The position numbers were made by a program, and so were the translations under genes. A DNA stretch of 64,000 bases from Lamellibrachia columna. Its lineage: Eukaryota > Annelida > Polychaeta > Sabellida > Siboglinidae. The stretch is from positions 13,096,282 to 13,160,281 of the forward strand of contig OY759262.1 of assembly GCA_963662155.1 (NCBI GenBank), written 5' to 3'. The notes below the pieces were generated by a model. It was not told the DNA's origin. It did no database searches and saw only the letters and a list, made by a program, of their open reading frames with translations. Of the stretch, positions 45,407 through 57,600 are shown one piece after another (positions within the stretch are counted from its first letter, which is position 1; each line of letters starts with the position of its first letter).

Positions 45407-48400
45407 ATACTTCCGCTGCCGCTGATACCACCTGATGGCTGGACTCAAACAATTGCTTTAATATCTGCAAAGTTTGTATTATAATATATATATTGTTGAA
45501 TCGTTGAAAGAAATGACAGAGTATTAAACTACCACCTCCGTGCAGGGATGGTGTCGGTGTCTCAGGTTGAACTCGTTCTGTGGTACTTTCTTAAGTGTAA
45601 AATTTCCTTTTTTTATGTATCATTTCAACCTCCAGATCTAATTTTTCAATTGAAATTCCTAATTTAATATCACTGGTTTACCACGGCTGGTAGCTGTCAG
45701 TGGTGGTGGTGGCTTCCTCGCTGGTCATAGTTTATATTATTGTTTCAGTATTTCATAAATGCTATTAGTTATTTTAACAAAATGTTAGTTATAGTCAGAT
45801 GCCAAAATAGTGAACATGTATTTGTTGAGTGTAGTAGACTGCTTTTTATTTCCATAATTTATCAAATCTATATTACACATCTTACCATTAAAAATGGCCG
45901 TGAAAAGAGCAACGATTTTTCTAACCACCTGTGTTGGGGTGCCAGTAATTAGAAGTGCGAAAATTCACAGTAGATTGTCTTTATTACATGATTATAATGA
46001 TAAAAATCTGCTTACGAACGTAATGTCGACATAAATACCATTTAATTCTCGTCATATGTTGTACAACTATTATTGAGTCAAAATGAACAACTGCTGCTAA
46101 AAACAGGGTAGTAAAATCTCATTATTTATGTACAAACAAATTATATAATTCAACGAATGACCTTTGTCAGATATCGTCCTCGATAGTTTTTATATCCACA
46201 AGGCGGCAGCACCGTAATCACATCCACCGACGTTGCCAACTTTGACGCTTCTGTGTTAGTACACGCAACTCTACGTAGTCATAGAAGAGCGTAGAGGTGA
46301 AGTATATTTATCTGTTATGACATTTGATTTACTGGGCAATTAAGCACGCCTACATAGGCATATTTGTTACTAACATAATGCAGCATAATTTAATCTCAAC
46401 TAGTTTATAATCGGACAAGTTTTACTGCATAAAAAACAATCACGTTTTCTTCGCAAACTCTGAAACACCAGACTCGTGTCAGTACTACTACTGACTAGAA
46501 TACGTCATAAGAAGCGAGCAGGCCTGTTAATTAACTACAATTCTCATATTCACCACGCCATATATATAGGGCCTATAGTTATGGAGCGACCATTAGAACT
46601 CGCTGGGGCTGAACGTATGAAAAATCCGGGACACGAGTTTAAAAATTACGAAACGAAATATATTTGCTCCATGTTCTGTTAAGACGTTCATTTTGCGTCC
46701 CGCAAATTTACGTCAGATACATTCCTGCCAAAGTTTTCACATGAAAGGTAGGGCGGATATTAGTAATTATTTGTATCTACAGCGTTATGCTACAATTTCG
46801 ATCGCCAAATTTCATCATAAAATCTATCAATAAATGCGGTAAATATGCGCAGGAATCTTTCACTGAGGTTCGATGCAGTGATTACCATCGAGAAAATGGG
46901 CTTCGCATCAGCAGGATTTGTGGTGAAATATGTGAAAGTTTTGATAGTAAAATGACATTTTGAGAAAGCGGGATACTTACAAGTTCGGGCGAGAAAGGGA
47001 ACTTTGGATCAAATGGGGAATTTCACAGTAAAAAAGAAAACGTTGGCAGTTGTGGAAATATAAATAAAAAATATCGCTCCAACAATAAAGACAAAACTAG
47101 CTTGCTCATTATATTTGAAAACTAGTATGGCTAAAATGAAAATCCAACACCCCATGATACCTAACGGTCAACCCCCAACAATGTCAACGATAACTACGCA
47201 TAAATCACATCGAAGCCCGTATGGGGCCAGATCTATTTTGTCCAAAGCATTGAGAATAATATATGTGCATACGTTATGTGTATAATTGCTTATTTACATA
47301 CAGTCATTATGTACAACGTTGGCAACGACTACATACGCGAGCAGCCAAGCGCTACGGGCGGGACTTGACTTCGCACGCGTCGTCCAATATGGCTTCTTTA
47401 GAAGGGGTATTTCCGTGTCGTTATTTGTCGCCCGTCGTTTTCTCTACGGTTTTTGTTTGGATTTTGTAGAATACTAGCAGAATACAAATGCTGACGAATC
47501 ACGATAGCCAACTAATTAAATGATGGATGTTCAACTTCGGTGCGATTGTATTGGTCGATAGAAATGCAGAGCTTGTCCGACAGATTTCGTATTGTGCTCT
47601 ATGGTCGACGAAATGGCGTCAACACAGTTTGTGAACAGAACAGAACAGAACAGAACAGAGCGACCTTCCCGCATGGCAAATGTAAAATCTATTCACATCT
47701 CGATGACGTCTTCTCTGCCAAGAACATTGCACAATAGTATCATTGCTGGGCAGCAACGAAACGTTGCTATGGCGCGTCCAATATACAATCACGCGAGACT
47801 TGAACGGGACTAGCTCTTGAGATATTTACTGAATGGGTTCGGTCCTCTTCGCTTGGGATTGTGCGGCAGTTGACGTTGTTGATCTGCAAGCAGATGGCAA
47901 CAGCTTAGTATTGTTTTACAGGAAAACAACATATAAGTTTGACTAACGCCGAGGAAGTCGTTGTCTACCTGAAATGTGCATTCTTTGGTAGTGGCTGCAG
48001 CGATAATGCTTCAAATAGTTGTAGCAAATAGAAGTGCCAACCCAAAACCAGACAAGAGCGTATCTGAAATGTGCACTTACAACAGTTACCAAAATGACGA
48101 TAAAGGTTTAGAACCACTGTGCATGGAAGGACAGGCTAAAACGACGGCGTGCTAGGTGGCACGATAACAATAAAGACACGACACAAAGACGTGAAGCGCA
48201 ATGTCGGATGAAGTGGCGTCCGTTGTGAGAGGTTGGTTGAACAATAAGAAGTGACTGAAAGTTTGGACACCCCTGTCGCAACGTCAGCCTTCCGCAATGA
48301 CAAGATGGCACATTACTGTTGGTGCTGTGCGATTATGGAAATGAAACCCAACGTAATCGACGCATATAGCACGATTACGGTTTTCAAACGACAGCGGCTC

Positions 48401-48493
48401 ATTTGGCCCATACACTTCGTGGGCTCAGAAAGCTACACAGCCTAGCTGGGTTCTTTTTCCGAAATAGATACTGCATGCAACTTTGTCACGTTT
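45407..48493. other. Intergenic region between DNAJC4 and the SMOC 3' end
   Basis: No coding exon recognised. A GGGCGGGAC GC-box-like site and CCAATATGGC occur at 47354-47395 with a 27-residue frame behind them, which may be an unrelated promoter. (CAGAA)n runs occur near 47635-47660. Confidence 0.35.
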
Positions 48494-48676
48494 TCATTTT
48501 ATAGTTTTCGGTTGATACTCGCCATTCAGTCCCATGCAGTCTATCCACTCCGACATGGACAGATTCTTGTCTTCGCTTTCGTCGCAGAAGCGGATGAAGT
48601 TTCGGCCGCAACGACGAAGGATCCCCTTCTTCGGTAACGATCTCTTGAACGATTTCAATTCGCTGCGTTCGAGTTT
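48494..48676 (-). CDS. SMOC: SMOC terminal exon (EC domain, second half)
   Basis: Acceptor TTATCCTGCGCAG, 60 codons and TGA. Encodes KLERSELKSFKRSLPKKG, RRCGRNFIRFCDESEDKNLS and WIDCMGL. It completes EF-hand 1 and carries the whole of EF-hand 2 (D-x-S-x-D-x-N-x-S-xx-E) with the Cys pair bracketing EF-hand 2. The tail of about ten residues after the EC is shorter than in vertebrate SMOCs. Confidence 0.93.
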   Translation of the reverse strand, partial: KLERSELKSFKRSLPKKGILRRCGRNFIRFCDESEDKNLSMSEWIDCMGLNGEYQPKTIK

Positions 48677-51600
48677 CTGCGCAGGATAACAAGCACAGTT
48701 TGTGTTGGCGAACGTGTGTACGTAATTATACTACATCAATATTATATCTTATTACTAAACGGAACATATCACACTCACGTGCGCACGCACGCACGCACGC
48801 ACACACGCACGCACGCACGCACACACGCACACACGCACGCACACACACACACACACACACACACGTTATTGGACACGAACATTGACATGGAGTATGTCGA
48901 GTTACATGAACCACATATATATATTTTACAGGGACAAAAACTGGTAATTAAAGTCAGGTGTCAACCGTGATAGATTTTACATTATGTAAAATGTGACGAC
49001 GTTTTACAATCAGGACCACTAACATGTCAACAATATGTAATAATTTCTAGACCTCCAACTTACCATATTCCTGTTTTTATCCAGAAAGTGGAATTTCCAC
49101 CGCACGGCCCGTTCTTCCATAGAGTGGTCGGGATTCGGCTCCATCATATTGCTAGAGGAAGACACGCGATTAAGTTAACAACAGTTTTATGTCGACTTCA
49201 CGTGCACATATAATTGACCCATGATGTGACTTGGCTAACTGACACGATGTGACATGACTATAGCTGACACATGATATGACTTGGCTAACTGACACGATGT
49301 TACATGACTATAGCTGACCCATGATGTGACTTGGCTAACTGACACGATGTGACATGACTATAGCTGACACATGATGTGACTTGGCTAACTGTCAGGATGT
49401 GACATGACTATAGCTGACACATGGTGTGACTTGGCTAACTCGAACGACGTCCACTAGGGCTAATATTCGATGGGAGGAACCCTCCATGGAAACGAAGGGA
49501 ATTATTCTAATGATGTCATTCGTCTCACCTCGTATATAAATGTCATCAATTTGATGGCAAAACACCATCATGAGTGTTTTCTATATGGGGAAAAACAAAA
49601 ATGGAGATCCATGTCCAAACGTTCGCACGTTAACTCAGAAGTTAGATTAACCAATCGATGTAGCCAGTGCGGTGAGCTACCGATCATCACACTTATTGCA
49701 CTAAGCTGTACTTGCAAGTTGGCTTACGTATGCGCAAGGACCCGCGGAACGCGCGATGTCACGTGACACCGCCACCTGGTGGACTACCATGCAAACTCTC
49801 CTTCTGCTGAGATTGGTGGATAGCGAGATGGAAACATAAAGCGAATCCAAACTCGCCGTTCTTTATCTGTTACTCACACTTTATCGGCCGCCGAAGCGTT
49901 GTTGGCGAACTCCACCATCTCGGTTGTTAGTCCGTCCAGAATCTGCGTCAAGAACTGTTTCGGCTGCGGATACGGACACCCTGTCGGACAGTGACCATTC
50001 CTTCAGCACAACGCGGTCAGGGCAACAGTATGAGGTTATAGTTGTTCAGTTATAACACAAGGGTTCACCCACGTGGTCAGGTCAGGTCAGGGCAACAGTA
50101 TGAGGTTATAGTTTTTCAGTTATAACACAAGGTTCACCCACGTGGTCAGGTCAGGTCAGGGCAACAGTATGAGGTTATAGTTGTTCAGTTATAACACAAG
50201 GGTTCACCCACGTGGTCAGGTCAGGTCAGGGCAACAGTATGAGGCTATAGTTTTTCAGTTATAACACAAGGGTTCAACCACGTGGTCAGGTCAGGTCAGG
50301 TCAGGGCAACAGTATGAGGTTATAGTTTTTCAGTTATAACACAAGGGTTCACCCACGTGGTCAGGTCAGGTCAGGGCAACAGTATGAGGTTATAGTTGTT
50401 CAGTTATAACACAAGGGTTCACCCACGTGGTCAGGTCAGGTCAGGGCAACAGTATGAGGCTATAGTTTTTCAGTTATAACACAAGGGTTCACCCACGTGG
50501 TCAGGTCAGGTCAGGGCAACAGTATGAGGCTATAGTTTTTCAGTTATAACACAAGGGTTCACCCACGTGGTCAGGTCAGGTCAGGGCAACAGTATGAGGC
50601 TATAGTTTTTCAGTTATAACACAAGGGTTCACCCACGTGGTCAGGTCAGGTCAGGGCAACAGTATGAGGTTATAGTTTTTCAGTTATAACACAAGGGTTC
50701 ACCCACGTGGTCAGGTCAGGTCAGGGCAACAGTATGAGGCTATAGTTTTTCAGTTATAACACAAGGGTTCACCCACGTGGTCAGGTCAGGTCAGGGCAAC
50801 AGTATGAGGCTATAGTTTTTCAGTTATAACACAAGGTTCACCCACGTGGTCAGGTCAGGTCAGGGCAACAGTATGAGGTTATAGTTTTTCAGTTATAACA
50901 CAAGGGTTCACCCACGTGGTCAGGTCAGGTCAGGTCAGGGCAACAGTATGAGGCTATAGTTTTTCAGTTATAACACAAGGGTTCACCCACGTGGTCAGGT
51001 CAGGTCAGGGCAACAGTATGAGGCTATAGTTTTTCAGTTATAACACAAGGGTTCACCCACGTGGTCAGGTCAGGTCAGGGCAACAGTATGAGGTTATAGT
51101 TTTTCAGTTATAACACAAGGGTTCACCCACGTGGTCAGGTCAGGTCAGGGCAACAGTATGAGGCTATAGTTTTTCAGTTATAACACAAGGTTCACCCACG
51201 TGGTCAGGTCAGGTCAGGGCAACAGTATGAGGCTATAGTTTTTCAGTTATAACACAAGGGTTCACCCACGTGGTCAGGTCAGGTCAGGGCAACAGTATGA
51301 GGTTATAGTTTTTCAGTTATAACACAAGGGTTCACCCACGTGGTCAGGTCAGGTCAGGTCAGGGCAACAGTATGAGGTTATAGTTTTTCAGTTATAACAC
51401 AAGGGTTCACCCACGTGGTCAGGTCAGGTCAGGGCAACAGTATGAGGTTATAGTTTTTCAGTTATAACACAAGGGTTCACCCACGTGGTCAGGTCAGGGC
51501 AACAGTATGAGGTTATAGTTGTTCAGTTATAACACAAGGGTTCACCCACGTGGTCAGGTCAGGTCAGGGCAACAGTATGAGGCTATAGTTTTTCAGTTAT

Positions 51601-54600
51601 AACACAAGGGTTCACCCACGTGGTCAGGTCAGGGCAACAGTATGAGGTTATAGTTGTTCAGTTATAACACAAGGGTTCACCCACGTGGTCAGGTCAGGTC
51701 AGGGCAACAGTATGAGGCTATAGTTTTTCAGTTATAACACAAGGGTTCACCCACGTGGTCAGGTCAGGGCAACAGTATGAGGTTATAGTTGTTCAGTTAT
51801 AACACAAGGGTTCACCCACGTGGTCAGGTCAGGGCAACAGTATGAGGTTATAGTTGTTCAGTTATAACACAAGGGTTCACCCACGTGGTCAGGTCAGGTC
51901 AGGGCAACAGTATGAGGCTATAGTTTTGCAGTTATAACACAAGGGTTCACCCACGTGGTCAGGTCAGGGCAACAGTATGAGGTTATAGTTGTTCAGTTAT
52001 AACACAAGGGTTCACCCACGTGGTCAGGTCAGGTCAGGGCAACAGTATGAGGTTATAGTTTTTCAGTTATAACACAAGGGTTCACACACGTGGTCAGGTC
52101 AGGGCAACAGTATGAGGTTATAGTTGTTCAGTTATAACACAAGGGTTCACCCACGTGGTCAGGTCAGGTCAGGGCAACAGTATGAGGTTATAGTTTTTCA
52201 GTTATAACACAAGGGTTCACCCACGTGGTCAGGTCAGGTCAGGGCAACAGTATGAGGTTATAGTTTTTCAGTTATAACACAAGGGTTCACCCACGTGGTC
52301 AGGTCAGGTCAGGTCAGGGCAACAGTATGAGGTTATAGTTTTTCAGTTATAACACAAGGGTTCACCCACGTGGTCAGGTCAGGTCAGGGCAACAGTATGA
52401 GGTTATAGTTTTTCAGTTATAACACAAGGGTTCACCCACGTGGTCAGGTCAGGGCAACAGTATGAGGTTATAGTTGTTCAGTTATAACACAAGGGTTCAC
52501 CCACGTGGTCAGGTCAGGTCAGGGCAACAGTATGAGGCTATAGTTTTTCAGTTATAACACAAGGGTTCACCCACGTGGTAAGGTCAGGTCAGGGCAACAG
52601 TATGAGGTTATAGTTTTTCAGTTATAACACAAGGGTTCACCCACGTGGTCAGGTCAGGTCAGGGCAACAGTATGAGGTTATAGTTGTTCAGTTATAACAC
52701 AAGGGTTCACCCACGTGGTCAGGTCAGGTCAGGGCAACAGTATGAGGCTATAGTTTTTCAGTTATAACACAAGGGTTCACCCACGTGGTCAGGTCAGGTC
52801 AGGGCAACAGTATGAGGCTATAGTTTTTCAGTTATAACACAAGGGTTCACCCACGTGGTCAGGTCAGGTCAGGGCAACAGTATGAGGTTATAGTTTTCCC
52901 GTTATAACACAAGGGTTCACCCACGTGGTCAGGTCAGGGCAACAGTATGAGGTTATAGTTTTCCCGTTATAACACAAGGGTTCACCCACGTGGTCAGGTC
53001 AGGGCAACAGTATGAGGTTATAGTTTTCCCGTTATAACACAAGGGTTCACCCACGTGGTCAGGTCAGGGCAACAGTATGAGGTTATAGTTTTCCCGTTAT
53101 AACACAAGGGCTCACCCACGTGGTCCTGAATACCTATGTTACGGCTCCATTATTCATTCTACGATGGGGAGGCAACTTGCTGAATTGCCAAGCACATGGC
53201 CAACAAGAACTAAAATGTGTACTAAGTCAGCGATTTAGCGGATGTACTGCCGCTTTAAAACGACCAACTTAGTTGGAGCAAGCTTTCTCCCAAGTGTTTT
53301 AGTAGCTCGATTCATAGGCCTATATGTCAACATCATATTAAAGGTGCTTAATCAATTCGATTTTTTGCTAGTCTCATTTCAAATTAATTTTGCGAAAAAC
53401 CAAACCTACCTAGTATCCACTGCATCGTGCTAGCTCGTTTGTGCAACTTTTGTACGTAGCTTTTGTGAAATCGTCAGACAAACTGTTAAATTAGTTAATG
53501 CTTGTTCAAGCATTAACTGAAGTGAAAATCGAAATGCTGAAAAATCACGATTTTCTTCCTTGGTGAAATTTCGTAACTTTGTCATGTGATCGGCGAGAGG
53601 ATGGAAGTCACGTCCATGATCAACATTGACCCACACAGTGCTTAACATTTTGGATATACGCTATTTTGATCCTTACCAGAGCTAACGACTAAAGTCAATT
53701 CTTTCGATGATTTGAAAAAAATAGGCATTTTTATTAAACAGACTGCGCACATTACTTAAACTAGTCACACACTACATATCTGGACATAAGTGAACCGGAT
53801 TCGCGATGGGCTGAACCATTTGAAGAAGCAACTTTAAGCAATGCCACAGAATATGCAATTCTAAAATGCAGTATTCATCTTTGTTATATGCCATCGACAC
53901 GCAAATAACACGTAGGAACGCTTGGCAAGCAAACCAAAAGTGTTTCAACGTTGAGACTCCGCCAATATTCGTTGTCCTGTTTGGTTGTTATTCAGGCAAC
54001 CACATCGTATCATAGTCGTACTGAATCATAACCAAAGTACGAAATGCCGAGCTGGCGCTGTAGCCAAGAACCCACCGAGCCTTACCTTTGAACTCTCTCT
54101 GCTTCCTCTCATCACACTTGGGCGTCACGTGTTGTGTCGATGTGCCGGGGATCGGCTTGCCCGAGTTCTGGTCGACGCACCAACAGTATCCCGTCGACTT
54201 GTGGCACTGCTCGTTGCGGTAGAGACCGTTGGCGAGGCACTCGGGGATGAAGATGCCTCCCTCAGGATCGGCGCGATCCATGTCTTCGGCCACACGGCGC
54301 TGCTCGCCACAGTCCAGCTTGTCGCCGGCTGTATCACACAACAGTTATGTCAGTGTATCTACGTGGTCTAGGGGACAGTGACAAACACGAGGATAGAGTG
54401 ATCAGTATTGTGATAAGTTGATGTGTTAATCCTGTTTAAATTGAATTCACGTTACTTATTTAACCAATTGACTGTTCGTCCGTCGCGAACTTCCGGCTGG
54501 TTCCTTTTTCTTCAGAGGTTCTGGTTCCGACACCGTACGCCAGGACCGCGCTACATCGTGTATCGAGAACACGATAACAAGATGTGACATTATTGGCTCG

Positions 54601-57600
54601 GGACGTGATGGTTCCGCCGACTCCCGTAGGAAAGGCTGTTTCTGGTGGTATAACATGAGTGACATGAGACTTAGCGGCGGTCTCTCGGTCGCTGGTCTGT
54701 GTACACACATTTCTATTTAGATATCGTGCACAGTTATCGTTTGCAATGGAATTGTCTACATCATCTTTGTTAATCAGAGGTGATGTTTTATTACCAGTCC
54801 TGGTGGATCCAACGGTTATCTGAGTAGTTACGGGACACATACACAGGCTGGTGATCTACAACACAAACACGTATATGTGTACCAACCAGGCAGACAGAAA
54901 CGTTCGGTATTACGAGAATGCGTTACCTCCTTGCTCGCTCTGACGCTGGGGCCGCTCCGTATCACTGACGGGCCGAATGCCCGCGTGTTCGGGGCGTAGG
55001 GGTCGACCACGAAGGTTATCTGACAGGACAGGAAGCAACGCCACGTGGTTAGCTACGTACATTCGCTAAAATGACGCAGCACAAGCTCACTCAGACAGAA
55101 GGGTGAACAACCAAATCAGAGTAGCGTTTAAATATACGACATTTTTGTATCGTATTAATGTTATTGTCAGTGTAGAATGTAGTGTAGTGTGTAGTCTTTG
55201 ATTTCGATATGTGTAGGCCTACATCAGATGAAAATAAGACTGACACGTAGGCTTCTAGTGTGCGATATTTACTAATACAACTTTGTCAACATTGAGAGCA
55301 CCAATGAAACTGTTCAATGTCATAAGTAAACATTACGTGATGCGATTGGGTATGACTACAGAAGTAACCAGCTTGTTAAATCCTGCTCTATGCTAGTCAC
55401 CACTGAGCGCATGCGCACTCCGATGTCGCGCGTGTCTAGCGGAAGGCAACGAGGTAGCGTGTTACGTCACATCAACCGAGACTGCGCAGACGCAAACCAA
55501 AGCAAACCCGTTAGACCGGCCAATCAGCGCCTGTCGACGCTGCCTCCTGGCGGCGTCGACAGGAGGGGCGGAACTACACACGCGTCAGTGTCAGTAAGAA
55601 CAAACAAAACCAAGCAGTGTTATGGAGCAAGTTCTCCCTAGCTAAGTGTTAAACGTCCCCTACTTGTTTCCGCTTCGCCATTCGCACAACTGTGAAATGC
55701 CAATTAATTAATTTTAAAATCGTGCCATTACATGCGTCTCTCTTAGCAATTCTAAGGACAGTTTAAACCAAAATGTAATTCGTCGGGAAAGTGGCTGTTA
55801 TTATAAGTTTGTCGGGAAATGTTATCACACCAGCGCTGTTGACACAAAATACAGTAGTTCAGGTCATCAATGGACGTTAAATGTTACGTGACAATCCATT
55901 CAATCACGCGCTGGACAGCGGTAATGCATTGTTGATCATTGTTGTCCAGTAAATCGTATCTTTTAGTGAAACATACACCTCCACAAAAGAAAAACTGCTG
56001 TAAACAACCCGCGTAAAAAGGTGGCCCATTTCCTGCCACTTGACCCAGGGGAGAGAGGCCATAGCTGCCGTTAACGTACTCGGCTTACGATATATCCTTA
56101 AATTGTTCCGAGTCTATGGACACAGGAAGCTTGTCCGCCGCTAGCCACTCTGTGGACAGTTTCCAGGCAACAGCTCTTGGACAGTTTCCAGGCAACAGCT
56201 CTTGGACAGTTTAAACAAACGTTTCCGTTGGACGTCTTTCGGTATTTGCGGAAAAATAGGACGAACCAAGGACACTGTTCGGCAACACTTTCGATGGCGG
56301 CGTATATCGAAGTATTTGTTGCTTTACGTAAGCGTTCATACTCACCAGGTGGCGTGTATATTTACTCTAAATAGTAATTCACTTTCGGCTTGAATTCTTG
56401 TTGGTGCCTTAAGCTTGACTCCTTAATGACACTCTAACCGTAGACGAATGTTATTGTTTTTTAAATAAGATAACATAGTAAGAATTCGTGGCGCTGGGAA
56501 TGTGTAATAATGTGTAATAAAACCTGAATTTCAATGTTTAAACTCGTCACCGAGAAAAAAAGTTTTCGGATGTCGGCACAAGACAACTTTGTAGGTCTAA
56601 ACGGAAGAAAGCATACCTAACTTGTGGATATAATATCGAATTAACTGAACTAGAACTGGCTTAATTATGCAACACTATGGGGAACTGCCAAGTGGCGTCT
56701 GGGACATCCGACTCAGGACTTGGAGACTTGACTGAATATCTAAGAAGCTTTGTGAGTAATGACATTAGTACCAATGCCCTAAGTAGGAACACCTTAACAG
56801 ATTATCAAATATAACTTGTGACTGACCGGTCTACGCAACACGTGTTGGTTCGACATCCCGCCAACACGATACGAACACACGATAACGTCACGCACTCTCT
56901 ATGGCAAAGCCAGTCGTTAATGCAGCGGTTTCCATTTACAACAACGCTATACGTAAATCATGACCTTCAGGAGAGAAACAATTTCAGGAATTGAAACCAC
57001 GAAGACGGGAATGGCTATAGACGAAATTGCAATGTTTGCGTTACGGTTTCAGCCGGTGCATTCCCGTAGACGAAAGAAAACAGTCGTCACTTTCGACTTA
57101 AATGTGTCGTATCAACAACTGTAATGGTATTTACATGTTATTATTTCAACAATATTTAAGCAGTTTGTCGACACCTTGAGATATATGTTATACATTTCAA
57201 TGGGTTGCAATGTATTACAAAGCAGTGTAAAGATGTCAACGCAATGATATCATTGCTGTCAATGTACACGAGCCAAAATCAGTTCAGAAAAGGAGAGCTA
57301 ATCTAGTCAGTTTTCCTTCGAGACAAACACACAATTCCCACAATGACGCCCTCGAGGTGTCGTCAAACGAGATTCAAATTATTCGCATGCTAAATACGAA
57401 ACTAAATGGAAACGATAATAAAGCGGTGAGCAACCTACTGCGACCAATGAGAGCTAAGAACGATTGCGCAGAAGTGTCATCAGAACTAGGAGCTGGTATA
57501 CCTCGTCGACCCTCTGACACAGCACTGGACGGAGTGGCCATCTGGTCATCTGAATTCAGCAATACAAACAGTCGAAAAGAGACTGTAAATTACAACATGC

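Noticed and set aside
50008..53126. CRISPR-like or centromeric array
   Set aside because: No spacers; it lies inside an intron of an otherwise normal gene, so a local minisatellite is the simpler reading.
54460..54840. 126-codon minus-strand frame near TY2 as a SMOC exon
   Set aside because: It has an acceptor-like CTACTCAG and starts ITVGSTRTGNKTS, but in the needed phase it stops after eight codons, and no suitable donor is present.
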